Positions 1 to 7,296 of a stretch of DNA of 61,049 bases are shown piece by piece. Below the pieces are notes generated by a model. The model saw only the letters and a list, made by a program, of their open reading frames with translations, was not told the origin of the DNA and did not search any database. The stretch is from Bacteroidota bacterium (GTDB lineage: Bacteria; Bacteroidota; Bacteroidia; Bacteroidales; Porphyromonadaceae). The translations under genes and the position numbers were made by a program. The stretch is taken from the NCBI GenBank assembly GCA_023396255.1, contig JAEWWU010000012.1, forward strand, positions 1 through 61,049, written 5' to 3'. Position 1 is the stretch's first letter. Every line of letters starts with the position of its first letter.

Positions 1-537
1 GACAGAAAGAATGCGCTTGTCGCTGCCGATATGCTCAATGATAGGATTATTCCTTTTTTCGAGCAACATAACCTAAAGCTGATGCGTATGCTCACAGGTA
101 GAGGAACGGAATACTGCGGAAACAGAGAAAACCATGAGTATGAACTGTATCTGTCTGTAGAGGATATAGACCATTCTAAAATCAAGGCGAAAAGCCCACA
201 GACAAATGGCATCTGCGAGAGATTCAATAGAACCGTGCAGAATGAGTTCTATGCTATCGCATTCAGAAAGAAAATATATACCACTATTGAGCAGCTGCAA
301 GCAGACCTCGATGCGTGGATGAACTCTTATAACACCGAAAGAATCCATTCCGGGAAGTACTGTTTCGGGAAAACACCCATGCAGACTTTTATCGAAGAAA
401 TCTCTGTCGCAAGGAAATATCAACTCCAAAATCAGGAAACGACAAAACCGAATGAGGTTGATAAAACGCCATCCCGTTGTGGAACTGAAGATAGTTACGT
501 AACTTCACAACAAACATCTGACACTTTCTTTGTCTGA
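1..537 (+). CDS. IS481-family transposase, C-terminal part (cut by window start; catalytic Asp replaced)
   Basis: The reading frame is open from base 1, so the gene begins upstream. The visible part is the second half of an rve-type integrase core: the strand carrying the second catalytic acid, the KAKSPQTNGICERFN segment with the catalytic Glu (E of CERF), and the C-terminal segment SYNTERIHSGKYCFGKTP. Relatives read TDRGTEYCG or TDNGTEYCG at the second catalytic Asp. Here it reads TGRGTEYCG, with codon 97-99 being ggt (Gly), one base from gat (Asp). The protein should therefore be inactive even if the 5' part is intact. The last 40 or so residues are polar and look disordered. Confidence 0.8.
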   Translation, partial: DRKNALVAADMLNDRIIPFFEQHNLKLMRMLTGRGTEYCGNRENHEYELYLSVEDIDHSKIKAKSPQTNGICERFNRTVQNEFYAIAFRKKIYTTIEQLQADLDAWMNSYNTERIHSGKYCFGKTPMQTFIEEISVARKYQLQNQETTKPNEVDKTPSRCGTEDSYVTSQQTSDTFFV

Positions 538-575
538 TAGTAAAATAATTGTCAGAACAAGTCTTGACTATTACA
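1..575 (+). mobile_element. 3' part of an IS481-type insertion sequence
   Basis: Only the right part of the element lies in the window. It holds the C-terminal part of a DDE transposase and then an end that reads, on the minus strand, TGTAATAGTCAAGACTTG. That start with TGT is the kind of terminus expected of IS481 elements, so I place the right end near 575. The left end is outside the window, so the inverted repeat and target duplication cannot be checked. The fragment contains two CATG sites, unlike the surrounding core genome, which supports a foreign origin. Confidence 0.7.
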
Positions 576-593
576 GGTTATCAAATCCACTAA

Positions 594-628
594 AACAGGC
601 AGTAAAAAGGTATTTCTTACTGCCTGTT
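594..628. terminator. Perfect hairpin between IS end and integrase stub
   Basis: AACAGGCAGTAA (594-605) and TTACTGCCTGTT (617-628) form a perfect 12-bp stem around an 11-base loop. It lies just downstream of both the IS transposase and the minus-strand integrase remnant. The T-tract is poor on either strand, so it may be a terminator or a leftover of the integrated element. Confidence 0.45.
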
Positions 629-644
629 CTCGTATTTGGCTACA

Positions 645-815
645 TCATTCGTCTTTTATTTTCCCTTGCTTTACGCTCCAATCGCGAGGAATAACGCCTT
701 CGTCTGTGGTTATCACCACATTTGTTCCGTCAATGGTGATGTGACATAGAATTTCCGTTGTCCTGTCTGCTTTGGTCTTATCAATATAGAATAGAATTTT
801 GAATACATTGCGCAT
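645..815 (-). pseudogene. Remnant of a tyrosine recombinase: N-terminal arm-binding domain only
   Basis: The 56 residues starting MRNVFKILFYIDKTK match the N-terminal arm-type DNA-binding domain of Bacteroidetes tyrosine integrases: a beta-strand start, then ILCHITIDGT and a V-PRDW segment. A full integrase has about 350-420 residues. Here the frame stops right after the arm domain, and neither a core-binding nor a catalytic domain follows. The start is set at 815 because family members begin directly at this MR-x-x-FK motif; an upstream in-frame Met at 848 is less likely. It lies divergent to dnaE. It is most likely the leftover of an excised or decayed mobile element, cut near the place where the IS now sits. 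Confidence 0.6.
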
Positions 816-944
816 AAACCTTTTCGTACATTGTGTAAATGGAATCACTTTTTCGTGCTTTACATCGGTTTGGGGGACAGAATTAATGGGGTATTTTTCT
901 TTCGAAATAAGCCTTTTGTCGTTTTTTAGTGAACCGAAACCTGT

Positions 945-977
945 TTTTTGCTCTCACTCTTCAAATCGTTACCTTTG
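945..977 (+). promoter_or_regulatory. Promoter of dnaE (Bacteroidetes type)
   Basis: TTTTTG at 945-950 and TACCTTTG at 970-977 are separated by 19 bases, which fits the -33 TTTG and -7 TAnnTTTG consensus of the Bacteroidetes primary sigma factor. Transcription would start near 984, about 40 bases before the dnaE start codon. Confidence 0.7.
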
Positions 978-1022
978 TTGTAGCTAAAACTTCGTACTAC
1001 ATCACAACAAATACAGATATCG

Positions 1023-4000
1023 ATGAGACCTTTTGTTCACTTGCACGTTCACTCCCAGTACTCTATTTTGGACGGTCAAGCTTCTATCCCTGCTCTTGTA
1101 GATAAAGCAATTGCAGACGGTATGTCTGGAATCGCTCTAACGGACCACGGAGCAATGTTTGGTATTAAAGAGTTCTACAACTATGTGGCCAAGAAGAACT
1201 CTTCCAAGAAGAGCGAAATAAAAAGTGTAGAGAAGGAGATCAAGGCATTGCAAGAAAGTTCTCAGCAAGATAATTCCAACGAGACTTTGTTGCAGCAGTT
1301 GCAAGATCAATTGGCTGCTCTTAAGAAACAGTTATTTGTCCCCATTTTGGGGTGTGAGGCGTATTGTGCCAGACGTTCCCGTTTTAACAAAGATCCTCGT
1401 ACCTATGATCCTTATCATCCTAAAAGATCCATTGATGCAAGTGGTTGGCACCTTATCCTTTTGGCAAAAAACTTACAAGGGTACAAGAATCTCATCAAAA
1501 TGATTTCTTTGGGATGGACAGAGGGAGAATATTATCGCCCCAGAATAGATAAAGAATTGTTGCAAAAATATCACGAAGGGATCATTGTATGCAGTGCTTG
1601 TTTGGGAGGAGAGGTCGCGCAGCATATTATGGCCGGATTCAATGAACGCGCACGGGATACCATCAATTGGTTCAAAGGCGTTTTTGGCGATGATTATTAC
1701 TTGGAAATACAATTACATCGCACGGATAATCCTTTAGCTGATAGGGAAATATATCCCAAACAGAAAATAGTGGCAGACACCATAATGCAATTGGCTCAGG
1801 AAACAGGAGTCAAGGTTATTGCAACCAATGATACTCACTTTGTGAACGAAGAAGATGCCGAAGCTCACGATCGACTTATTTGCCTTAGTACCGGACGGGC
1901 CTTGGATGACCCTTCCCGTATGCGCTATTCCAAGCAGGAGTGGGTCAAGACACAAGAAGAGATGAACGCTGTTTTTGCCGATTACCCGGATGTTTTGGAA
2001 AATACGTTGGAGATATTGAATAAGATAGAATTCTATTCGATAGACTCGGACCCTTTAATGCCCGATTTCCCTATTCCGAAAGAGTTTGAGAATGCCGATG
2101 ATTACTTGCGGCATCTAACCTACTTGGGTGCGGAACGCAACTATGGGGACGACCTGAATGATGAAATCAGGGAGCGCTTGGACTTTGAGCTCAATATCAT
2201 AAAAACGATGGGCTTTCCCGGTTATTTCCTTATTGTGCAAGATTTTATCGGGGCAGCTCGTGGTATGGGGGTATCGGTAGGTCCTGGTCGTGGATCGGCC
2301 GCAGGTTCGGCCGTAGCTTATTGTTTGGGTATAACCAATATAGACCCTATCAAATATGACCTTCTTTTTGAGCGTTTTCTCAATCCCGACCGTATTTCTA
2401 TGCCCGATATCGATATTGATTTCGACGACGATGGGCGTGCCGAAATTCTTAGATGGGTTACTGAGAAGTATGGAGAAGAGAGGGTGGCCCATATTATTAC
2501 CTATGGAACTATGGCCAGTAAAAGTGCCATAAAGGATGTTGCTAGAGTGGAAGATTTGCCACTTCCGGAAAGTAACCGTTTGGCAAAACTGATTCCGGAC
2601 CGTATCCCCGATGTGAAGAAAGTGACCTTGGAAGAGGCAATCAAATATGACAAGGAGTTGCAGCAAGCAACCGTGAGTACAGACCCAAAGGTTCGCAACA
2701 CCCTTAAATATGCCCGACAGTTGGAAGGAAATGTTCGTAACACCGGGGTGCACGCTTGCGGAATTATTATTGGAAAGGCAGATATAAATACCGTAGTTCC
2801 GGTTTCTACCGCAACTGATAGTCGCACGGGAGAGCGATTGTTGGTAACTCAGTACGAAGGATCTGTTATTGAGGAGACGGGGCTTATTAAGATGGACTTT
2901 TTGGGATTGAAAACGCTCTCAATTATAAAGGAAGCCATAGAGTATATTGAGAAACGCCACGGAAAACGTCTAGATATAGACCGAATTCCGTTGGATGATC
3001 CGGCTACTTATAATTTGTATTGTGAGGGAAAAACGGTGGGAACGTTCCAGTTCGAATCTTTGGGAATGCAGAAGTACCTAAGAGAGCTAAAGCCCTCTTC
3101 TTTTGAAGATTTGATTGCTATGAATGCCCTTTATCGTCCAGGACCTATGGAAAAAATTCCTTCGTTTATTCGACGAAAACACGGTTTGGAGGTCATTGAA
3201 TACGATATTCCTCAGATGGAACGCTACTTGAAAGATACTTATGGCATAACAATTTACCAAGAACAGGTGATGCTTCTATCTCGAGAGTTGGCAGGATTTA
3301 CCCGTGGAGAGAGTGATACATTGCGTAAGGCAATGGGGAAAAAGCAAATAGAGAAAATGAACCAGCTTAGAGACAAATTTCTCAAGCAAGGGACAGAAAA
3401 GGGGCATAGTAAGTCAGTTTTGGAAAAAATATGGCGAGAATGGGAGGAATTTGCCAAGTATGCCTTCAATAAAAGTCACGCTACCTGTTATAGTTGGGTT
3501 GCTTACCAGACAGCTTATCTGAAAGCCAATTTCCCTGCCGAATATATGGCGGGGGCTCTGAGCCGAAATCTGAGCAATGCCTCGGAAATAAGCAAATTGA
3601 TGGACGAGTGTCGTAGCCTTAAGATAGGTGTACTCACGCCAGATGTGAATGAGAGTACACGTAAATTTTCCGTCAATAAGGAGGGGAATATTCGTTTTGG
3701 CCTTAGTGCAATAAAGGGGGTGGGGGTCTCTGCTGTAGATGCCATAATTAGAGAACGGGAGAGCAATGGTATGTTCGTCGATGTTTTTGACTTTGTTGAA
3801 AGGGTAGACCTCAAACAATGCAACCGCAAGGCTATGGAGTCTTTTGTCCTTTCGGGAGCATTGGACTCTTTTGGATTTCCACGAGAAGTGTATTTTGCTC
3901 CTATGTCGGAGCGTCCGGATGAGACGTTTTTGCAAGCTCTTTTGCGCTACGGGACTGTGGTGCAGCAAGAAAAAAGAGAGGTTACTAACAATCTGTTTTT

Positions 4001-4799
4001 TGGACAAGAAGAGGTTGAAATTCCTCATCCAGTAGTCCCTAAAACGGAATTGTGGTCCGATTTGATTCGTCTCAATAAAGAACGGGAGTTGGTGGGACTT
4101 TATTTGAGCGCAAATCCATTAGAAGAATATCGCCTTATTTTGGAGCACTTTTGCAATACCAATACGCAGGAGCTTAACGATTTGGAAAAAATAAGAGGAA
4201 AAGGGGTTATCTTTTGTGGTATAGTAACAGAAACGTTTCAAGGCATAACGAGGAAAAATACCCCATTTGCGCGCATTACTCTCGAGGATACAATGGGAAC
4301 AACAACCATTCCCCTTTTTGGGAACAATTTTGTCAATTATGGCAACTATTGCAAGAAGGGGTTGTATTTATTGGTTCGTGGGTCAATTCAATCCAAACCG
4401 TGGAATGAAGAGGATTTAGAACTGAATATTTCCTCCATAGATTTGCTCCCAGAAGTGGCAGATAAGCTGATAAAGAATGTACAGGTATCTGTTCCCATAG
4501 CTTACATAACCCAAGACTTTATCACAGAATTAAAGCAAAGTGTGGAGCAAAACCCCGGGGATGTGCGGATGAATATTGAGATAACGGATAATGTGGGAGA
4601 TGTAAAAGTTAATTTCTCTGGAATTACCATAACACCGGGGACGTGGATCTGCAATTGTTTGGACAAATATGCCAAGACGGGAAATGAATTGTCCGTAGAG
4701 GTTGATGAAATGGTAGCAAATACTTCAGAAGAAGAGTACAATTATCCTTCAACCCAAACAGGTGTTACTGAATTAGGGATAACTTATCAAATTAAGTAG
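1023..4799 (+). CDS. dnaE: DNA polymerase III alpha subunit
   Basis: This is the replicative polymerase of the C family, 1258 residues, a normal length for Bacteroidetes DnaE. The N-terminal PHP domain starts at once with HLHVHSQYSILDG and TDHGAMFG. The palm follows with GPGRGSAAGS (about residue 420) and the catalytic PDIDIDFDDDGR (about 460). The fingers and the helix-hairpin-helix region come next (GLSAIKGVG, near 900), and an OB-fold near residues 1060-1160 begins around FCGIVTE. It acts in the replisome, where the delta subunit (holA, at 22.7 kb) loads the clamp. It has its own promoter, and trxA follows after 61 bases with no terminator between them, so the two are probably cotranscribed. 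Confidence 0.98.
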   Translation: MRPFVHLHVHSQYSILDGQASIPALVDKAIADGMSGIALTDHGAMFGIKEFYNYVAKKNSSKKSEIKSVEKEIKALQESSQQDNSNETLLQQLQDQLAALKKQLFVPILGCEAYCARRSRFNKDPRTYDPYHPKRSIDASGWHLILLAKNLQGYKNLIKMISLGWTEGEYYRPRIDKELLQKYHEGIIVCSACLGGEVAQHIMAGFNERARDTINWFKGVFGDDYYLEIQLHRTDNPLADREIYPKQKIVADTIMQLAQETGVKVIATNDTHFVNEEDAEAHDRLICLSTGRALDDPSRMRYSKQEWVKTQEEMNAVFADYPDVLENTLEILNKIEFYSIDSDPLMPDFPIPKEFENADDYLRHLTYLGAERNYGDDLNDEIRERLDFELNIIKTMGFPGYFLIVQDFIGAARGMGVSVGPGRGSAAGSAVAYCLGITNIDPIKYDLLFERFLNPDRISMPDIDIDFDDDGRAEILRWVTEKYGEERVAHIITYGTMASKSAIKDVARVEDLPLPESNRLAKLIPDRIPDVKKVTLEEAIKYDKELQQATVSTDPKVRNTLKYARQLEGNVRNTGVHACGIIIGKADINTVVPVSTATDSRTGERLLVTQYEGSVIEETGLIKMDFLGLKTLSIIKEAIEYIEKRHGKRLDIDRIPLDDPATYNLYCEGKTVGTFQFESLGMQKYLRELKPSSFEDLIAMNALYRPGPMEKIPSFIRRKHGLEVIEYDIPQMERYLKDTYGITIYQEQVMLLSRELAGFTRGESDTLRKAMGKKQIEKMNQLRDKFLKQGTEKGHSKSVLEKIWREWEEFAKYAFNKSHATCYSWVAYQTAYLKANFPAEYMAGALSRNLSNASEISKLMDECRSLKIGVLTPDVNESTRKFSVNKEGNIRFGLSAIKGVGVSAVDAIIRERESNGMFVDVFDFVERVDLKQCNRKAMESFVLSGALDSFGFPREVYFAPMSERPDETFLQALLRYGTVVQQEKREVTNNLFFGQEEVEIPHPVVPKTELWSDLIRLNKERELVGLYLSANPLEEYRLILEHFCNTNTQELNDLEKIRGKGVIFCGIVTETFQGITRKNTPFARITLEDTMGTTTIPLFGNNFVNYGNYCKKGLYLLVRGSIQSKPWNEEDLELNISSIDLLPEVADKLIKNVQVSVPIAYITQDFITELKQSVEQNPGDVRMNIEITDNVGDVKVNFSGITITPGTWICNCLDKYAKTGNELSVEVDEMVANTSEEEYNYPSTQTGVTELGITYQIK

Positions 4800-4860
4800 T
4801 ATATTTGTCGCGATATATTGATATAGTAAAACAAATAGTAATCGAAAAAACTACTGGATT

Positions 4861-5175
4861 ATGGCAAGAGAAATTACAGATGCGAATTATGCAGAGATTG
4901 TGGCAGAGGGTAAGCCCGTTATTTTGGATTTTTGGGCAACGTGGTGTGGTCCTTGTCAAATGATTGGTCCGTTGATTGATGAATTGGCAGAAGAGTATAA
5001 GGACTCAATCGTTGTTGGTAAAGTAAATGTAGACGAAAATAGCGACTTGCCTATGCAGTTTGGGGTGCGCAATATTCCTACAATTCTTTTCTTGAAAGGT
5101 GGCGAATTGCAGAAAAAATTGGTAGGAGCTCAAACCAAGGCAACCCTCAAAGAAGAAGCAGACAAATTGCTCTGA
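4861..5175 (+). CDS. trxA: Thioredoxin
   Basis: This is a 104-residue cytoplasmic thioredoxin with the canonical WCGPC redox site (about residues 28-32), a cis-Pro loop RNIPT and the downstream FLKGG hairpin. It reduces disulfides in ribonucleotide reductase and other substrates. It has no signal peptide. It lies 61 bases downstream of dnaE on the same strand and is followed by a strong terminator, so it is the last gene of that unit. Confidence 0.96.
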   Translation: MAREITDANYAEIVAEGKPVILDFWATWCGPCQMIGPLIDELAEEYKDSIVVGKVNVDENSDLPMQFGVRNIPTILFLKGGELQKKLVGAQTKATLKEEADKLL

Positions 5176-5220
5176 AAAAATAAGCATAGACGACACGAAG
5201 ACGTTCTCTATTGCTTCTTT

Positions 5221-5269
5221 AAAGCGGACAATTATTCCTGATAGAAAAGGATAATCGTCCGCTTTTTGT
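5221..5269 (+). terminator. Terminator of the dnaE-trxA unit
   Basis: AAAGCGGACAATTAT (5221-5235) pairs with ATAATCGTCCGCTTT (5251-5265), with one G-U pair, and a T-run follows. It can work on the opposite strand as well, since the stem begins with an A-run. Confidence 0.85.
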
Positions 5270-5558
5270 CGTGAAAACGCATTATTCAGAAGCCGTATGA
5301 TTCCGAAAAGAGAATCTGTATAAAAGCACTATTTTCTATACCTAGATCGTGGGAAAAATTCTCCATCACCTCTCCGACTTCGATCGGCAGCTGTAAGAGA
5401 AACATCGGAGATAAATATAAAGCATTCGCAAGAGGAGTCTTCTCGTTGCTTCGCAATCACATAAGAAGAATTTTTTAGACAGTGCCATTCCCCTAAAAGA
5501 TTATCTGTATTCAATGAAACCATACAGGAGCTAATATCACTCTAATGTGTGTAGAAAC
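5270..5558. other. Gene-free stretch between convergent units
   Basis: Between the trxA terminator and the efp terminator there are about 290 bases in which I see no gene. A 64-codon minus-strand frame (5329-5523) has no recognisable domain and no promoter motif, and I do not call it. Confidence 0.5.
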
Positions 5559-5586
5559 AAAAAAGGACAAGTAAAAACTTGTCCTT
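5559..5586 (-). terminator. Terminator of efp
   Basis: Read on the minus strand, AAGGACAAG and CTTGTCCTT form a 9-bp stem with a short A/T loop followed by a run of six T. It lies about 75 bases past the efp stop codon. Confidence 0.85.
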
Positions 5587-5659
5587 GTGAGGGAGTAGTT
5601 TGCACTATTCTATCGAAGAGCAAACTCCTCTTTATCGGTGTCACGCAAGTGAGATTAGT

Positions 5660-6226
5660 TTATTCTTTTACTCGGCCTACGTAAGAACGATCGCGAGTAT
5701 CGATCTCGATCAGTTCTCCCTCTTGAATAAAGAGGGGAACGCGTACCTCTGCCCCTGTTTCTACGGTTGCCGGTTTAAGAGAGTTGGTCGCCGTGTCCCC
5801 TTTGATACCGGGTTCCGTGTGAGTTACTCTCAATGTAACGTGAGGAGGGAGTTCGCAAGTGAGAACAGTTTCAGACTCAGCGTGTACCATAGCTTCTACC
5901 ATATCCCCTTCTCTCAGAAACTCCACACCTTCGATGGTTTTTCCCGGAATAGAAATCTGTTCAAAAGTTTCCGGGTGCATAAAATTGTACCCCATTTCAT
6001 CGCTGTAGAGATATTGATAAGGACGGCGCTCTATACGAACCTCTTCTACTTTTACTCCACTATTCCAAGTTTTGTCCAATATTCGACCGGTTGCAACGTT
6101 GCGTAGTTTGGTACGAACAAAGGCAGGACCTTTCCCGGGTTTAACGTGAAGAAATTCTACGATGAAGAAGTATTGTCCCTCTATATCAAGGCACATTCCA
6201 TTTCTAAAATCAGCTGTTGTAGCCAT
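5660..6226 (-). CDS. efp: Translation elongation factor P
   Basis: EF-P enters the ribosomal E site and rescues ribosomes stalled at polyproline runs. The protein has 188 residues, the family length, with a KOW-like N-terminal domain, two OB folds, and the tip loop VKPGKGPAF, whose Lys is residue 32. In other bacteria this Lys is modified; no modification gene is present in this window. I start at ATG 6226 (MATTADFRNGM) rather than the upstream in-frame Met at 6268, because a TACTTTTG promoter box sits at 6268-6275 and transcription would begin downstream of that Met. The gene stands alone with its own terminator. Confidence 0.95.
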   Translation of the reverse strand: MATTADFRNGMCLDIEGQYFFIVEFLHVKPGKGPAFVRTKLRNVATGRILDKTWNSGVKVEEVRIERRPYQYLYSDEMGYNFMHPETFEQISIPGKTIEGVEFLREGDMVEAMVHAESETVLTCELPPHVTLRVTHTEPGIKGDTATNSLKPATVETGAEVRVPLFIQEGELIEIDTRDRSYVGRVKE

Positions 6227-6267
6227 TTTGTTTGTTTTACGGTTGATTATTAAATTATTCTGTGGCA

Positions 6268-6275
6268 CAAAAGTA
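6268..6275 (-). promoter_or_regulatory. -7 box of the efp promoter
   Basis: On the minus strand the sequence is TACTTTTG, fitting TAnnTTTG, about 40 bases upstream of the chosen efp start. The -33 element is not clear. Confidence 0.5.
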
Positions 6276-6320
6276 CGAAAAAGGAGAGATATAGCTTGCT
6301 ATTAATCTCTAAATACGTTT

Positions 6321-7208
6321 TTACAAGACATTTAGAACCTGTTCTTTTATCTGTTCTAATTCATCTTTCATATTTACAACTAATTGTTGCATTGGCGCAC
6401 TATTGCTTTTGGATCCGAGGGTATTGATCTCTCTTCCGATTTCTTGAGCAACAAACCCCAGCTTCTTGCCGATGTTTGTGTCTTCTCCATCCATAATCTC
6501 AACAAAGTAGTCTAAATGGTGGGCAAGACGGTTTTTTTCTTCATTGATATCGAGTTTCTCGATATAATAAATCAATTCCTGTTCCAAGCGACCATTGTCA
6601 TAGGCAATATCTTCTAAACTGCTCAGTTGTTCTTGAAGTCGATTTTTAATAATGTCAATGCGTTCGGCCTCGTAAGGTTCGATCTGTCTGAGCAATTGAC
6701 GAATATTGTTTACATTTTTGGTAAGAACTTGCTGCAACATTCGCCCCTCTTGCTCTCTAAAATTACAGGTGTCTGCAATTGCTTGATCAATAGCTTGACC
6801 AAAAAGATCCACTTCTTGTTGTGTGAGGGGGGATGAAAATTCAGATCTGTTGTGCAAAACTCCGGGTAGAGATAAGATTCGTGAAAAGTCGGGTTCGCTC
6901 TTAGCTCCAGTCAGGTCTATGGCATTCTTAAACTCATTGTAATAGTGAAGAAATAGTTCTTGGTCAATAACCAATTCTTCGGTATGGGTGTTATTTCCCG
7001 AGTCGATTGATACACTCAAGTCTATTTTGCCACGCTGAAGAGCCGATGAGATAATAGGGCGACAAGAATATTCCAAATCTCTCAATGCCGATGGGAGCTT
7101 TATACTTAAGTCGCATTGTTTGCTGTTGAGGGTACGGATGGCAACGGAAAACGTAATTCTACGTATAGTAACGGATGATTTGCCAAATCCGGTCATCGAA
7201 TAGATCAT
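6321..7208 (-). CDS. yicC: YicC/YloC-family endoribonuclease
   Basis: The protein has 295 residues. YicC-family proteins are stress-linked endoribonucleases. The conserved N-terminus MIYSMTGFGKSS, the YicC_N domain (to about residue 155) and the C-terminal DUF1732 domain ending in VVNMKDELEQIKEQVLNVL are all visible. I start at 7208 because the family begins at this motif; an in-frame Met further upstream would put the start inside the secA terminator hairpin. The gene follows secA on the same strand, with the U-tract of that terminator ending almost on the start codon, so expression may depend on read-through. Confidence 0.9.
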   Translation of the reverse strand: MIYSMTGFGKSSVTIRRITFSVAIRTLNSKQCDLSIKLPSALRDLEYSCRPIISSALQRGKIDLSVSIDSGNNTHTEELVIDQELFLHYYNEFKNAIDLTGAKSEPDFSRILSLPGVLHNRSEFSSPLTQQEVDLFGQAIDQAIADTCNFREQEGRMLQQVLTKNVNNIRQLLRQIEPYEAERIDIIKNRLQEQLSSLEDIAYDNGRLEQELIYYIEKLDINEEKNRLAHHLDYFVEIMDGEDTNIGKKLGFVAQEIGREINTLGSKSNSAPMQQLVVNMKDELEQIKEQVLNVL

Positions 7209-7213
7209 ATGAA

Positions 7214-7267
7214 AAATAAAAAGAGCCCGCTGCAAAAGTTTCCACTCGATAGAGCAACGGGACTCTT
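7214..7267 (-). terminator. Terminator hairpin between secA and yicC
   Basis: On the minus strand AAGAGTCCCGTTGC pairs with GCAGCGGGCTCTT (one bulge, one G-U) and is followed by TTTATTTTT. It ends only a few bases before the yicC ATG. Confidence 0.75.
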
Positions 7268-7296
7268 GTATTAGATTAGTTCATTTAGGTTTGCAA

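Noticed and set aside
5329..5523. 64-codon minus-strand frame between trxA and efp
   Set aside because: No domain, no promoter or ribosome site, and it sits between two terminators of convergent genes.
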